From NCBI GenBank assembly GCA_017396845.1, contig JAFQKQ010000098.1, forward strand, positions 1-45,878: a stretch of 45,878 nucleotides of DNA, given 5' to 3'. Within the stretch, counting starts at the first letter, position 1. Each line of letters starts with the position of its first letter. Origin of the DNA: Clostridia bacterium. GTDB taxonomy: Bacteria; Bacillota; Clostridia; Christensenellales; Aristaeellaceae. The translations under genes and the position numbers were made by a program. Below are positions 7,245 through 17,249 of the stretch, piece by piece. The notes under the pieces are model-generated. The model was not told where the DNA came from. It made no database searches and saw nothing but the letters and a program-made list of their open reading frames with translations.

Positions 7245-8777
7245 ATGTCGAAGAAAGAAAATATCCTGATGAAGACGACGCTGTCAGTAACCATCGTCAT
7301 CATGCTTTCCAAAGGAATCGGCTTTATACGCGAGATGATCATGGCCTATTATTTCGGCCGTGATATGGTGACCGACGCGTATAATTCCGCTTACAGCCTT
7401 TTCTATCTTCCCGTGCTTCTGTTTTCCTCCTGCATTACATCCACCCTCGTTCCGCTCTATATTCATAAAAATCATACCGATGGGCGGATAGAGGCCAACC
7501 GAGCAGCAAGCAACACGCTGAATCTGTTTATCGCGTTTTCCGTCATTATCAGCGCCGTAATGATGATCTTTGCCCCGTCCCTCGTTTCACTGGTTTATCC
7601 AGGCTTTGCAGACGAGGCCTTCACGCTCACGGTAAAGCTTACGCGCATCATGATGCCTGCGCTTGCATTCTTTGTAGCGGGCATCGTGCTGTCCACCCTG
7701 TTGAACGCACAGGAGCACTATCTCGCCGCGCAGCTCACAGGCTTTCCGCTCTCCATCGCCCTGATAACCGCCGCCGTATTCTTTTCAGACGCCTCCGGCA
7801 TACAGGCGCAGGCATGGGGCATTGTAGCGGCGGGCGTATTGCAGATTGTCATACTGCTCCCCTCTCTTAGAAAGGATTACCGCTATTCTCCGGTCTTTGA
7901 ACCCGGAAATCCGGATTTTAAGCACCTGATGGCGCTGGCTGTTCCCGCTGTGCTCTCCATGGCCGCAAACGAGCTCAACCACATGATCGACCGAATGCTG
8001 GCTTCGTCATTGAATCCCGGCGACATTTCCGCCATGGCGTATGCGTTTAAGCTCGTCATGTTCATGATGGGCGTACTGGTTGTGCCGCTCACCACCATCA
8101 GCTTTTCGAAAATGTCAAAGCAGGCGGCTAATGATAATCCGGCGGAGCTGATTCCGCACGTTCGAAGCAGCGTTTGCCTGTTAGCCGGCGTTGTGCTTCC
8201 GATCACTGCGATCGCCGCCGCCGCATCCACGCCCATCATCCGTTTAGCGTACGGGCGCGGTCAATTCGGTGAATCAAGCGTATTGGTTACCGGCGTAGTA
8301 TTCATGTTCTATGTCATCGGCGTTCCTCTTTTCGGACTTCGCGACCTCTTAAGCCGCGTATATCACGCCCTTCAGAACACAAAGACGACCATGATCGTCA
8401 CTTTCATCGCCATGACCTGCAACATCGTATTCAATATCATCCTCCGCCCGCTGATGGGCGTAAACGGTCTGGCGTTCGCCACAACAATCGCCGCCCTGAT
8501 CTCGGTAGCGCTGTTGACGGCGGGACTTATGAAAAGCATTCGCGGTTTATTTGATAAATCGTTTTATATCGAGCTTATCAAAACCGTGTTCGCATCCGGC
8601 ATATGCTTAGCCGTCGCCCTGCTTATATCAAACCTGCTTCCGGAGCCGTTCGGCGTGATCAATCTGTTTATCCACCTGATCGCCGTAACCGCTTCGTCTC
8701 TGATCGCATACGCAGCCGCATGCATTGTTTTAAAGGTATCTCTTTTCCGTTCGCTTAAGAAAATCATTCGCCGCTGA
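7245..8777 (+). CDS. murJ: MurJ/MviN-type lipid II flippase
   Basis: 510 residues, typical of the family. MurJ moves lipid II, the peptidoglycan precursor, across the cytoplasmic membrane. ATG 7245 (MSKKENILMKTT) has TGAGGT 6 bp upstream, so longer open-frame starts are rejected. The protein is hydrophobic throughout, with about 14 predicted membrane segments in the MOP fold. Typical family pieces are KGIGFIREMIMAYYFG near residues 22-38, LSSLLYP-like turns, and the later RDLLSRVYHALQNTKTTMIV block near 365. MurJ homologues include other polyprenol-linked flippases, so the exact substrate is inferred. It is the first gene of a rightward run. Confidence 0.85.
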   Translation: MSKKENILMKTTLSVTIVIMLSKGIGFIREMIMAYYFGRDMVTDAYNSAYSLFYLPVLLFSSCITSTLVPLYIHKNHTDGRIEANRAASNTLNLFIAFSVIISAVMMIFAPSLVSLVYPGFADEAFTLTVKLTRIMMPALAFFVAGIVLSTLLNAQEHYLAAQLTGFPLSIALITAAVFFSDASGIQAQAWGIVAAGVLQIVILLPSLRKDYRYSPVFEPGNPDFKHLMALAVPAVLSMAANELNHMIDRMLASSLNPGDISAMAYAFKLVMFMMGVLVVPLTTISFSKMSKQAANDNPAELIPHVRSSVCLLAGVVLPITAIAAAASTPIIRLAYGRGQFGESSVLVTGVVFMFYVIGVPLFGLRDLLSRVYHALQNTKTTMIVTFIAMTCNIVFNIILRPLMGVNGLAFATTIAALISVALLTAGLMKSIRGLFDKSFYIELIKTVFASGICLAVALLISNLLPEPFGVINLFIHLIAVTASSLIAYAAACIVLKVSLFRSLKKIIRR

Positions 8778-8792
8778 TTGGGGGGGCTCGTC

Positions 8793-9833
8793 ATGATGGA
8801 TGAAGAACGCGTAATTTCAACCGGTTTTAAAGCCGAAGAAGACGATCTGGAGTATTCCCTTCGCCCGAAGACGCTGGCGGATTACTTCGGTCAGAAAAAG
8901 GTAAAGGACAGCCTGAGCGTATACATGCAGGCGGCAGTCGCGCGCAGGGAGCCGCTGGATCATATACTGCTCTACGGCCCCCCGGGTCTTGGAAAAACCA
9001 CGCTTGCCGGCATCATTGCCTCCGAAATGGGACATAACATCCGGGTAACCTCCGGCCCCGCCATCGAGCGCCCGGGCGATCTTGCGTCCATACTCACAAA
9101 CCTGAATGCGGGCGATGTATTGTTTATCGACGAAATTCACCGTTTGAGCCATTCGGTAGAGGAAGTACTCTATCCTGCGATGGAGGATTACGCGCTGGAT
9201 ATCATGATCGGAAAAGGGCCTTCCGCAAGAAGCATCCGCCTTGATCTTCCGAAATTCACTTTGATCGGCGCAACCACCCGTGCAGGCATGCTCACAAGCC
9301 CGCTTCGCGATCGTTTCGGCATATCGTTCCGTCTGGAACTGTATTCTCCGGAGGAGCTTAGCGTAATTATCCTTAGAAGCGCGCAGATTCTCAAAATTCA
9401 GTGCGACAAATCCGGCGCGCTCGAGATTGCCCGCCGTTCCCGCGGAACGCCGCGAATTGCCAACCGTCTGATCAAGCGCGTTCGCGATTTTGCAGAGGTG
9501 CGTGCAAACGGCGTGATAACGGAAAATGTTGCAAAGCAGGGGCTTACCATGCTGGAAGTGGACGAACTGGGTCTTGACCGCACTGACCGCACCATGCTCA
9601 GCACCATGATTATGAAATTCGGCGGCGGCCCCGTAGGTCTTGACACGCTGGCGGCAACCACCGGCGAAGACGCGGCGACGATCGAAGACGTGTACGAGCC
9701 GTATCTCCTGCAATTGGGATTTATCATGCGAACGCCGCGCGGACGCATTTGTACCAGCGAAGCATACCGACATCTCGGCCTCGCCGCGCCCGAAAGCGCC
9801 GCGCCGTCCGGTCAGATTACGATGGATATATAG
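8793..9833 (+). CDS. ruvB: Holliday junction branch migration helicase RuvB
   Basis: 346 residues. RuvB is the hexameric AAA+ motor that drives branch migration of Holliday junctions with RuvA. The Walker A motif ([20 protein letters not shown]) and Walker B ([11 protein letters not shown]) are intact. They are followed by sensor 1 ([20 protein letters not shown]), the arginine finger region, and the C-terminal winged helix ending [26 protein letters not shown] lies 6 bp before ATG 8793, while a TTG directly after the murJ stop is less likely. ruvA is not next to it, unlike the common ruvA-ruvB-queA order, but queA follows by 18 bp as in many Bacillota. Confidence 0.97.
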   Translation: MMDEERVISTGFKAEEDDLEYSLRPKTLADYFGQKKVKDSLSVYMQAAVARREPLDHILLYGPPGLGKTTLAGIIASEMGHNIRVTSGPAIERPGDLASILTNLNAGDVLFIDEIHRLSHSVEEVLYPAMEDYALDIMIGKGPSARSIRLDLPKFTLIGATTRAGMLTSPLRDRFGISFRLELYSPEELSVIILRSAQILKIQCDKSGALEIARRSRGTPRIANRLIKRVRDFAEVRANGVITENVAKQGLTMLEVDELGLDRTDRTMLSTMIMKFGGGPVGLDTLAATTGEDAATIEDVYEPYLLQLGFIMRTPRGRICTSEAYRHLGLAAPESAAPSGQITMDI

Positions 9834-9851
9834 AAAGAGTGAAACCCGACT

Positions 9852-10874
9852 ATGAAAACCTCCGATTTTCTCTACGACCTTCCCGAACGCCTGATTGCGC
9901 AAACGCCCGCAGAGCCCCGGGATCATTCAAGGCTGCTCGTATATGACAGAAGCACGCGCGAAATCAGCCATAAGCATTTTTACGATATCATCGACTATCT
10001 GAAATCGGGCGATGTTTTGGTAATCAACGAAACGCGCGTCATCCCCGCGCGCCTGTACGGTGTTCGCGCAGGCGGCGGCGCATGCGAATTTTTGCTGCTG
10101 AAGCAGTTAGGGCCTAAAAAATGGGAATCCCTCGTTCGCCCGGGCGCTAAGCTGAAGGTCGGAAAAACTGTAACGTTCGGAGACGGGCGCATGAAGGCGA
10201 CAATCGCCGGTGAAAGCGAAGGCGGCGCGAGAATCGTAGAATTCGAATGCGAAGGCACGTTTGAAGAAGCGCTGGATGCGCTGGGTGAAATGCCGCTTCC
10301 TCCCTATATCCATGAACGCCTCACCGATAAAAACCGCTATCAGACGGTGTATGCCAGGGAAGACGGCTCCGCCGCCGCCCCCACTGCCGGACTTCATTTC
10401 ACCCCCGAGCTCCTTGAAAAAATCCGCATGAAGGGCATCACCATTGCACCGGTTCTTTTGCATGTGGGCCTTGGAACCTTCCGCCCGGTAAAGGCGGAAA
10501 ATGTAGAAGACCACGAAATGCACAGCGAATACTACGAAGTGACGAAGGAATCCGCCGATATTATCAATAAAGCGAAAGCGGAAGGAAGAAGAATTATCGC
10601 CGTAGGCACGACAAGCGTAAGAACGCTGGAATCCGCAAGCAGAGAAAAAGGCATAGTAGAAGCCAAAAATGCCTGGACGCAGATTTTCATAACGCCCGGC
10701 TACAGCTTCCGCGCGGTAGACGCGCTCATTACCAATTTCCACCTCCCCGGTTCCACCCTCCTCATGCTTGTAAGCGCGCTAACCGGCCGGGAAGAAGCGC
10801 TTCGCGTATACAAATGCGCCGTAAACGAAGAATATCGCTTCTTCTCCTTCGGAGATGCAATGCTGATATTGTAA
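9852..10874 (+). CDS. queA: S-adenosylmethionine:tRNA ribosyltransferase-isomerase QueA
   Basis: 340 residues, full length. QueA transfers and isomerises the ribose of S-adenosylmethionine onto preQ1-modified tRNA, giving epoxyqueuosine. Family signatures include the opening [37 protein letters not shown], the central [14 protein letters not shown] block, [20 protein letters not shown], and the C-terminal [19 protein letters not shown]. It follows ruvB closely and probably shares its transcript. The rest of the queuosine pathway is outside the window. Confidence 0.97.
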   Translation: MKTSDFLYDLPERLIAQTPAEPRDHSRLLVYDRSTREISHKHFYDIIDYLKSGDVLVINETRVIPARLYGVRAGGGACEFLLLKQLGPKKWESLVRPGAKLKVGKTVTFGDGRMKATIAGESEGGARIVEFECEGTFEEALDALGEMPLPPYIHERLTDKNRYQTVYAREDGSAAAPTAGLHFTPELLEKIRMKGITIAPVLLHVGLGTFRPVKAENVEDHEMHSEYYEVTKESADIINKAKAEGRRIIAVGTTSVRTLESASREKGIVEAKNAWTQIFITPGYSFRAVDALITNFHLPGSTLLMLVSALTGREEALRVYKCAVNEEYRFFSFGDAMLIL

Positions 10875-10914
10875 GCATAATAATATCTGAATAAGATATA
10901 CCGAGGTGAACTGC

Positions 10915-12051
10915 TTGTCCGTTGTTTCTGCCGTTCCTTGCGATAACTATGCATTTGAAAAAGTACAAGCCGCGCTGATTGAGGCGCTTACACCGCTTGG
11001 CGGCCTCGAATGGGTTCAGCCCGGCATGAATATAGTAATAAAGGCGAATCTTGTAAGCATGATGAAGCCTGAATCCGCCGCCACCACACATCCAAGCCTG
11101 CTTTGTGCACTTACGAATATGCTTGCGGAAAAAGGCGCAAACGTCGTAATCGGCGACAGCCCCGGCGGGTTATACAATTCCATATATGTAAACAGAGTGT
11201 ATCAAGCCGCCGGGATCCGCGACGCGGAAAAATACGGCGCAGTGCTCAATCAGGATTTTTCAACCAAACATAAATCAAATCCCACAGCTCTCACTCTTAA
11301 GGAATTTGAGTACACCCGGTATCTCGACAATGCCGACGCGATTATTAATTTCTGCAAGCTCAAAACTCACGGCATGATGGCTATGTCCGCCGCCGTCAAA
11401 AACATGTTCGGCGTAATCCCCGGCACCTTCAAACCCGAATACCACTATTTGTATCCCGAGCATGCCCGCTTTGCCGATATGCTGATCGATATAAACGAAT
11501 GCTTCAGGCAGCGACTATGCATTATGGACGCAGTAGTCGGCATGGAGGGAAACGGCCCCACCGCAGGAACGCCCAGAAAAATCGGCGCGGTTCTCGCCTC
11601 CGACTCCCCCTACGCGCTTGACAGAATCGCTTCCAAGCTAATCGGGCTTATGGAAACAGACGTTGAAACCATTTCAGCCGCTGAAAAGCGCGGTCTGAAC
11701 GATGAAATAACGCTGGTTGGAAACATCGATCCCCTCATCGTTCATGATTTCAAACTCGTTAGGAAGCGCAAAGACACGCAGTTTTATTCCGATCACAGCG
11801 GAATTATTGCAAAGCTTACGGGAAAAGTCATAAAGCATGCGCTTTGCTCCTTTCCGAAGGCAAAAAAGAATGAATGCGTCGGCTGCGCAAAGTGCGCCGA
11901 CATATGCCCCGCAAAGGCGATCACCATGGAAAAAAGGCGTCCGGTTATCGACAGGAAAAAGTGCATTCGCTGTTTCTGCTGTCAGGAATTCTGCCCGCCG
12001 GGCGCGATGAAGGTAAAGCGTCCGATCATCGCAAAGCTTTTCAATCGATAA
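10915..12051 (+). CDS. DUF362 protein with two C-terminal [4Fe-4S] motifs
   Basis: 378 residues from a TTG start at 10915. This start is chosen because GAGGTG at 10903-10908 is then 6 bp away, whereas the in-frame GTG at 10906 overlaps it. Residues 1-300 are a DUF362 domain (IVIKANLVSMM, ATTHPSLLCALTNML, GDSPGG, NFCKLKTHGMMAMSAAVKNM). A ferredoxin-like tail carries CVGCAKCADICP and CIRCFCCQEFCPPGAM, eight cysteines for two [4Fe-4S] clusters. The role of DUF362 is unknown, and an electron transfer function is inferred from the clusters. It sits 40 bp after queA and 53 bp before the branching enzyme. Confidence 0.88.
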   Translation: MSVVSAVPCDNYAFEKVQAALIEALTPLGGLEWVQPGMNIVIKANLVSMMKPESAATTHPSLLCALTNMLAEKGANVVIGDSPGGLYNSIYVNRVYQAAGIRDAEKYGAVLNQDFSTKHKSNPTALTLKEFEYTRYLDNADAIINFCKLKTHGMMAMSAAVKNMFGVIPGTFKPEYHYLYPEHARFADMLIDINECFRQRLCIMDAVVGMEGNGPTAGTPRKIGAVLASDSPYALDRIASKLIGLMETDVETISAAEKRGLNDEITLVGNIDPLIVHDFKLVRKRKDTQFYSDHSGIIAKLTGKVIKHALCSFPKAKKNECVGCAKCADICPAKAITMEKRRPVIDRKKCIRCFCCQEFCPPGAMKVKRPIIAKLFNR

Positions 12052-12104
12052 AGCCTTACGCACAAAAACAACGGCGAAAATAAAGGAATTCGAGGTATAT
12101 AGAT

Positions 12105-14132
12105 ATGAAGCGTTCATCGACTGAGCAGAAGATTCTCTCCATCGATCCGTGGCTTAAGAATTACGCATCCGACATCAATCTCCGCATGAAGCGTCATGCG
12201 TCTGTTCGACGCGCCCTTCTGGGCGATCACGCCGATCTTGCATCCTTTGCAAACGGCTATATGCACTATGGCTTCCACCGCACGAAGACGGGCTGGGTTT
12301 TCCGCGAATGGGCTCCGGGCGCGGATGAAGTGCATCTGATCGGCGATTTCAACGGCTGGAATCGAGAAAGCCACCCGTTAAAACGCACAAGCGCTTCCGG
12401 CGACTGGGAAATCGAGCTGGAAGGCGCGGATGCGCTTAAGCACGGGCAGCTGGTTAAACTTTTCATCAAGCGGAACGGCGAATGCTTCGACAGAATCCCT
12501 TCCTATATCAGAAGAGTTGTTCAGAACAACACCGACCACAGCTTTAACGGCCAAATCTGGGCGCCCGAAAAGCCCTTCCCGTGGACAGACGGCGGTTACG
12601 GCAGAAGAAAGATTTCGCCGCTGAGCATTTACGAAGCGCATATCGGCATGGCGCAGGAAGAGGGCAAAATCGGCTCTTACGACGAATTCACCGATAAGAT
12701 TCTCCCCCGCATTCAGAAAGCCGGCTACAACACCGTGCAGCTGATGGCGATTATGGAGCATCCCTATTACGCCTCCTTCGGCTATCAGGTGGCGAACTTC
12801 TTCGCGCCCTCCTCCTGGTACGGAGAGCCGGAGGGACTTAAGCGGCTGATCAACCGCGCACACGAAATGGGCATGCTCGTATTCTTGGATCTTGTGCATT
12901 CCCACGCCTGTGCAAACACCATAGAAGGCCTCTCCTGCTTCGACGGCACCGAGACCCAGTACTTCCATGCCGCTCCCCGCGGCTGGCACAGCGCCTGGGG
13001 CTCCCGCCTGTTCAATTATGGAAAGCATGAGGTAATTCATTTTCTCCTCTCCAACATCAAATACTGGCAGGAGGAATTCCACTTTGACGGCTTCCGCTTT
13101 GACGGCGTAACCAGCATGCTCTATCTGAATCACGGTCTCGGCGAATGCTTCGACGGCTACAGCAAGTATTTCTCCATGAACACCGATGTGGAAGCCGTCA
13201 CCTACCTGCAGCTTGCCACCGAGCTCATTCACGCGGTCAATCCCCTGGCTGTGGCGATTGCCGAAGACATGAGCGGCATGCCCGGCATGTGCCTTCCGAT
13301 CCGATACGGCGGCATAGGATTTGATTACCGCCTGTCGATGGGCGTACCGGATTATTGGATCCGCATGATCAAAGGCGGCACATGCGACCATTGGAACCTG
13401 TATGAAATGTGGCACGAGCTCACCACGCGCCGTCCGCAGGAAAAGGTCATCGGCTACGCCGAGAGTCACGATCAGGCGCTGGTCGGCGACAAAACGATCA
13501 TCTTCCGTTTAGCGGACGCGGAAATGTACACGGGCATGGAAAAGAGTTACCATTCCCCCGGAATTGACACTGCAATTTCGCTTCACAAGCTGATCCGCTT
13601 TATCACGCTCGTGCTTGCGGGAGACGGCTACCTCAACTTCATGGGCAACGAATTCGGGCATCCCGAATGGATTGATTTCCCGCGCGAAGGAAACGGCGGC
13701 TCATACCACTATGCGCGCAGACAGTGGTCTTTGTCCGAAAACGCCTATCTCAAATATGGTCAGCTGCTCGCCTTTGACGAGAGCATGCACAAATTTGCAA
13801 GAAAATACCGCGTGATGAGCAAGCGGGACGCAGAGAATCTTTGGATTGACCCCCATCAGTCCATCATCGCATTTTCCAAGGGCGGCCTGATTTACGCTTT
13901 CAATTTCAGCGCCCACAAAAATGCCGACCGCTTCTTCCTGCCGGTTCACACCGTAGGAAACGGTCAGTACCGCGTCATATTCACCTCCGATCGCTCCGTA
14001 TTCAGCGGCTACGACAGGGTAAACGAAAGCGCCCTGTACGAAAGCGTACAGAGCGCCGACAAGGGAATCGGCATCACCATCGATATCCCTTCCTGCTCGG
14101 TGATCGTTCTTGAAAAGGTTCAGTGCGAATAA
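12105..14132 (+). CDS. glgB: 1,4-alpha-glucan branching enzyme, eukaryote-like GH13_8 type
   Basis: 675 residues. Branching enzymes cut an alpha-1,4 glucan chain and re-attach it by an alpha-1,6 bond, in glycogen synthesis. An N-terminal CBM48 domain (YGFHRTKTGWVFREWAPGAD and on) precedes a GH13 barrel. All four GH13 regions are visible: LVFLDLVHSHAC, FHFDGFRFDGVTSMLY (nucleophile Asp), AIAEDMSGMP (acid/base Glu) and YAESHDQALVGD (HD). LNFMGNEFGHPEWIDFPREGN and the C-terminal beta domain resemble eukaryotic GBE1 more than the common bacterial GlgB, an impression that needs a tree. GAGGT lies 8 bp ahead of the start. No other glycogen gene is in the window. Confidence 0.88.
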   Translation: MKRSSTEQKILSIDPWLKNYASDINLRMKRHASVRRALLGDHADLASFANGYMHYGFHRTKTGWVFREWAPGADEVHLIGDFNGWNRESHPLKRTSASGDWEIELEGADALKHGQLVKLFIKRNGECFDRIPSYIRRVVQNNTDHSFNGQIWAPEKPFPWTDGGYGRRKISPLSIYEAHIGMAQEEGKIGSYDEFTDKILPRIQKAGYNTVQLMAIMEHPYYASFGYQVANFFAPSSWYGEPEGLKRLINRAHEMGMLVFLDLVHSHACANTIEGLSCFDGTETQYFHAAPRGWHSAWGSRLFNYGKHEVIHFLLSNIKYWQEEFHFDGFRFDGVTSMLYLNHGLGECFDGYSKYFSMNTDVEAVTYLQLATELIHAVNPLAVAIAEDMSGMPGMCLPIRYGGIGFDYRLSMGVPDYWIRMIKGGTCDHWNLYEMWHELTTRRPQEKVIGYAESHDQALVGDKTIIFRLADAEMYTGMEKSYHSPGIDTAISLHKLIRFITLVLAGDGYLNFMGNEFGHPEWIDFPREGNGGSYHYARRQWSLSENAYLKYGQLLAFDESMHKFARKYRVMSKRDAENLWIDPHQSIIAFSKGGLIYAFNFSAHKNADRFFLPVHTVGNGQYRVIFTSDRSVFSGYDRVNESALYESVQSADKGIGITIDIPSCSVIVLEKVQCE

Positions 14133-14870
14133 TTACGTTTGTCCGTAAATCCGTTTCCATTCCTCCGTATAGGTTCCATCGATATTTTTCAGTATCAACG
14201 GCGGCATCCAGTGAAGCTGGGCGCCGCCTTCTTTTACGCTGTCGATCAAAACGAGCCTTGGTGCGTGAAGGCTGGTTCCGTGAACAGTTCTCACTCGTTT
14301 GGGCGCAAGGCGCGCGCCCTGCATGGCACTCATCATTTCAAACATTCTCTGCGCCGGGAAAACCACAGAAAACCGCCCGCCGGTTTTTAAAAGCTTCGCA
14401 GCGGTTTTACAGATTTCTTCAATCGTAATATCGCCCTCATGCCTTGAAAGCCTCTGATTGTCTCTGACCGATGCAAGCGCCGCGCCCTCCTTGGAATAGG
14501 GCGGATTGCACACAGCAGCGTCAAACGCGCCGTACCCCAGATTTTTCGGCGCGTCGCGCATATCGAGCGCATGTACGAAAACCCTGTCCTGAAGGTTATT
14601 TAAAGAAACGCTTCTTGCCGCCATCTCGGCCATGTCTTCCTGAATTTCTACCGCGTCGATCCTGTTTTCCTTGTGATGCGCGGCTGCAAGAATTGCAATT
14701 GCGCCCGTGCCCGTTCCAAGGTCGATCAGCCTTTCGCCCTTTTTCAGCAAAACAAAATCACTCAGAAGCACGGCGTCCGTTCCGAAGCGGAAGGCGTCCG
14801 TGCGCTGAATGATTTTCATATTTTCGCACTGCAGATCGTCGATTCTCTCGTTTTCCTTAAGTTCTATCAT
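14133..14870 (-). CDS. tRNA1(Val) adenine-N6 methyltransferase-like protein (TrmN6/YfiC family)
   Basis: 245 residues. These enzymes methylate N6 of an adenine, A37 of tRNA1-Val in Escherichia coli. The sequence shows the substrate entry block RTDAFRFGTDAVLLSDF, the S-adenosylmethionine site LIDLGTGTGAIAILAA, and the catalytic NPPY motif in DAAVCNPPYSKEG typical of N6-adenine methyltransferases. ATG 14870 lies 1 bp after the stop codon of the upstream gene and has no good ribosome binding site of its own, so it is probably translated by coupling. Its stop codon abuts that of the branching enzyme on the other strand with no spacer. The exact tRNA target is not certain. Confidence 0.85.
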   Translation of the reverse strand: MIELKENERIDDLQCENMKIIQRTDAFRFGTDAVLLSDFVLLKKGERLIDLGTGTGAIAILAAAHHKENRIDAVEIQEDMAEMAARSVSLNNLQDRVFVHALDMRDAPKNLGYGAFDAAVCNPPYSKEGAALASVRDNQRLSRHEGDITIEEICKTAAKLLKTGGRFSVVFPAQRMFEMMSAMQGARLAPKRVRTVHGTSLHAPRLVLIDSVKEGGAQLHWMPPLILKNIDGTYTEEWKRIYGQT

Positions 14871-14871
14871 A

Positions 14872-16572
14872 TCAGAAATACAGTATGGAGCCAATGAATT
14901 CATAGTCTCCGGTTTCCATGATATTCTTTACCGATACCACCTTGCCCTGAATGGGCGACGCGTACACAAACATGGCTTCCCCGATATAGATGCCGGTCAG
15001 CGTTCCGTCGGCATGCTGCAAAAACACATGCGAGCCCACGTCCACATCTTCGATATCCTCGCTCCAGCCTTCCATCTGCATCGCGTTTTCCAATTGCATG
15101 CCGACCGTCGGTGAAAGCTCGATTCCTACTTTCTTATAAAGGCTGTAGGTAAGACCCGCGTTTCCGTAGGTCTTTTCGCCGATTTTCCCGGCTTCATATT
15201 CCAGCGACACGCAGTCCTTCGCCATCTCCAAAAGGCTCTTAAGAGCCTTTTCGCGCTGTTCCGTGCGTATATACTCGAAATAATTCTTTTCAGCCGCTTC
15301 AAAATCAAGCGCATCCTCGCTGTTCATTACTTCGCGCGTAGCGTGGTCGGCTTTTCCGGTCTCCTTCATAAGATGTCCCCGCTGGAACATTTTTACCGCC
15401 TGCTCGGTCGCCTTATCAAAGCTTCCGTTGATCTCGCCCTCATAAAAATTCAATTCCTTTAGGCGCATCTGAAGAAGCTCCACCGATATTCCCTTGCTTC
15501 CGTATCTCACTTCCGCATAGGACATCTTTCTGATATACTCCGAATAGGTAATGCCCTTGCCGCCGTTTAAGTATGCACGGGTTTCCTTGTCCGCATATTT
15601 TGTGGTTTTAAGGCCGTTCGCCGTCTGATACAAATGAATGCTCACACCCAGTGCGTCGTTGAATACATTGTCGATGCTGCCGGAATAATAGCCGAGTTCA
15701 AACAGCTGCTGCTTTACGATTCTTACGCCCTCGTTTACGTCTCCCGGTTTCAGTACAATCTGAGACGCCCGCTTTTCAGCTTCCTTTTTGGAAATCACTT
15801 CGCCGCACAACAGCATTATGCGAAGCTTTACATCGCACTCGCCCGTCTCTTCAAGCCCGTTGCACCTTTGAAGCTCCGTAACCGCATCCTGCGTAATTTT
15901 TCCGAATTTCGCAGAGCATTCGCCGGAGAAGTAGCCCAAATCTTTCAGATAGTTCTGAAGCGTGCGCACATCTCTTCCGCTGCTTCCGTACTTTAAAAGC
16001 AGTCCCTTTTCATGATTCCCTGCGGGGATTGCGCTGGGCGATGAAAGCTTGGTAAGCGTGGCGGAATCTGCAACGCCCGTCACGGGAAGCGAATTCACCA
16101 GCTGGAAAAACTTCACGGAATACTGAGTAACCTCGCCGTAATAGCCCGTAACGTCGGTACTGAAATAGCCCAGCTCCTTTAAATATGTCTGTAGCTTTTT
16201 CACCCATTTTCCGTTTTCGCCGGGCTTGAGCGTCATATTGATCATTTCGCCCTGCTTGGAGTATTCGATGTACTGCTGCTTTGTGACTGCGTCCTGCGCC
16301 TTCATTTTTGCAAGCGTTTCATCGTCCACTATGCCCGTAGCCGTAAGCCCGTTCGCCCTCTGGAAATTGGTAACCGCCGTCTGGGTAACATCGCCGAAGT
16401 AACCGGTGCATTTTTCCGTAAAGAAACCAAGCTCCTGCAAACGCTTCTGCATTTGAAGAACATCGTTGTTTCTTTCGCCGTAGGAAAGCGTGTCCTCGCA
16501 AACGGCGATATTCAGATTCCATGCGCCCGCCAAAAGTACAAGCGCAAGCAACACCAATAAAAATCTGCGCAT
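14872..16572 (-). CDS. secreted protein with five peptidoglycan-binding repeats and an inactive-looking NlpC/P60 domain
   Basis: 566 residues. The signal peptide is MRRFLLVLLALVLLAGAWN. Five PG_binding_1 repeats follow at about 30-95, 115-180, 190-255, 270-340 and 355-420. Each has the pattern L-x-x-G-x-x-x-x-V-x-x-x-Q-x-x-L-x-x-L-G-Y and a closing TG (for example LKYGSSGRDVRTLQNYLKDL). A helical linker leads to a C-terminal domain of about 110 residues. It matches the NlpC/P60 fold (YSLYKKVGIELS, GIYIGEAMFVYAS), but the catalytic Cys of the DCSG motif is Asn (GNAGLT), and both expected His positions are Leu and Tyr. It should bind cell wall rather than cut it. It has its own promoter and leads into the methyltransferase gene. 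Confidence 0.85.
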   Translation of the reverse strand: MRRFLLVLLALVLLAGAWNLNIAVCEDTLSYGERNNDVLQMQKRLQELGFFTEKCTGYFGDVTQTAVTNFQRANGLTATGIVDDETLAKMKAQDAVTKQQYIEYSKQGEMINMTLKPGENGKWVKKLQTYLKELGYFSTDVTGYYGEVTQYSVKFFQLVNSLPVTGVADSATLTKLSSPSAIPAGNHEKGLLLKYGSSGRDVRTLQNYLKDLGYFSGECSAKFGKITQDAVTELQRCNGLEETGECDVKLRIMLLCGEVISKKEAEKRASQIVLKPGDVNEGVRIVKQQLFELGYYSGSIDNVFNDALGVSIHLYQTANGLKTTKYADKETRAYLNGGKGITYSEYIRKMSYAEVRYGSKGISVELLQMRLKELNFYEGEINGSFDKATEQAVKMFQRGHLMKETGKADHATREVMNSEDALDFEAAEKNYFEYIRTEQREKALKSLLEMAKDCVSLEYEAGKIGEKTYGNAGLTYSLYKKVGIELSPTVGMQLENAMQMEGWSEDIEDVDVGSHVFLQHADGTLTGIYIGEAMFVYASPIQGKVVSVKNIMETGDYEFIGSILYF

Positions 16573-16639
16573 TACAATTTACCGTTTCGTTCGCTGCATT
16601 TATTTACTGTGCATAGTTAGCCACCATATTTCATTATAT

Positions 16640-16668
16640 ATTGTACACCATTTTTCCTGTTTTGCCAA
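16640..16668 (-). promoter_or_regulatory. promoter of the five-repeat wall-binding protein
   Basis: Minus strand TTGGCA (16663-16668), 17 bp, TACAAT (16640-16645). Apart from this promoter and the ferredoxin terminator, I see nothing in the 380-bp gap from 16573 to 16952. Confidence 0.6.
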
Positions 16669-16879
16669 CCCCCTGAGCGTTGATATTTAGGCTTTAAGGA
16701 ATTGATATACTGTAAATAAAATATGCGGCGAAAGTGTGTCCTTCCGGCGCTTCGCCATAAACAATCTTCCGATGGTTCCGCATCCCCCGTCGTACACGGC
16801 GGCGCTTGAAATGAATATATACAGACCGTATTTTCCCCTTCATTTTCTCTTCGGCTGTCAGCGCGGAACCCAAAAATAT

Positions 16880-16917
16880 AAAAGAGCAATCCCGAACGAG
16901 ACTGCTCTTTTATTTTG
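16880..16917 (-). terminator. intrinsic terminator of the ferredoxin gene
   Basis: AAAGAGCA pairs with TGCTCTTT around a TTCG-containing loop, followed on the minus strand by TATATTTTT. It lies about 36 bp past the ferredoxin stop codon. Confidence 0.75.
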
Positions 16918-16952
16918 AAACTCTATGAGCTTCCGGAATCACTTTTACCCTA

Positions 16953-17181
<229 letters not shown>

Positions 17182-17210
17182 TTGTGAAATTACGGATTTT
17201 GTGCTATGAT
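17182..17210 (+). promoter_or_regulatory. promoter of the Cys-rich protein gene
   Basis: TTGTGA (17182-17187), 17 bp, TATGAT (17205-17210) with an upstream TGC extension, 39 bp before the start codon. Confidence 0.65.
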
Positions 17211-17249
17211 TCTGTCATAATCTTTCAGATACGATTCGGAGGTATTTTT

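Noticed and set aside
8817-9926. Long open frame opposite ruvB
   Set aside because: Entirely antisense to RuvB, with low-complexity sequence and no motif or ribosome binding site.
12378-13469. Long open frame opposite the branching enzyme
   Set aside because: Antisense to intact GH13 catalytic motifs; no independent support.
16617-16889. Leftward 90-codon frame in the gap before the ferredoxin terminator
   Set aside because: It runs through the promoter of the wall-binding protein gene and the ferredoxin terminator, has no ribosome binding site, and resembles nothing.
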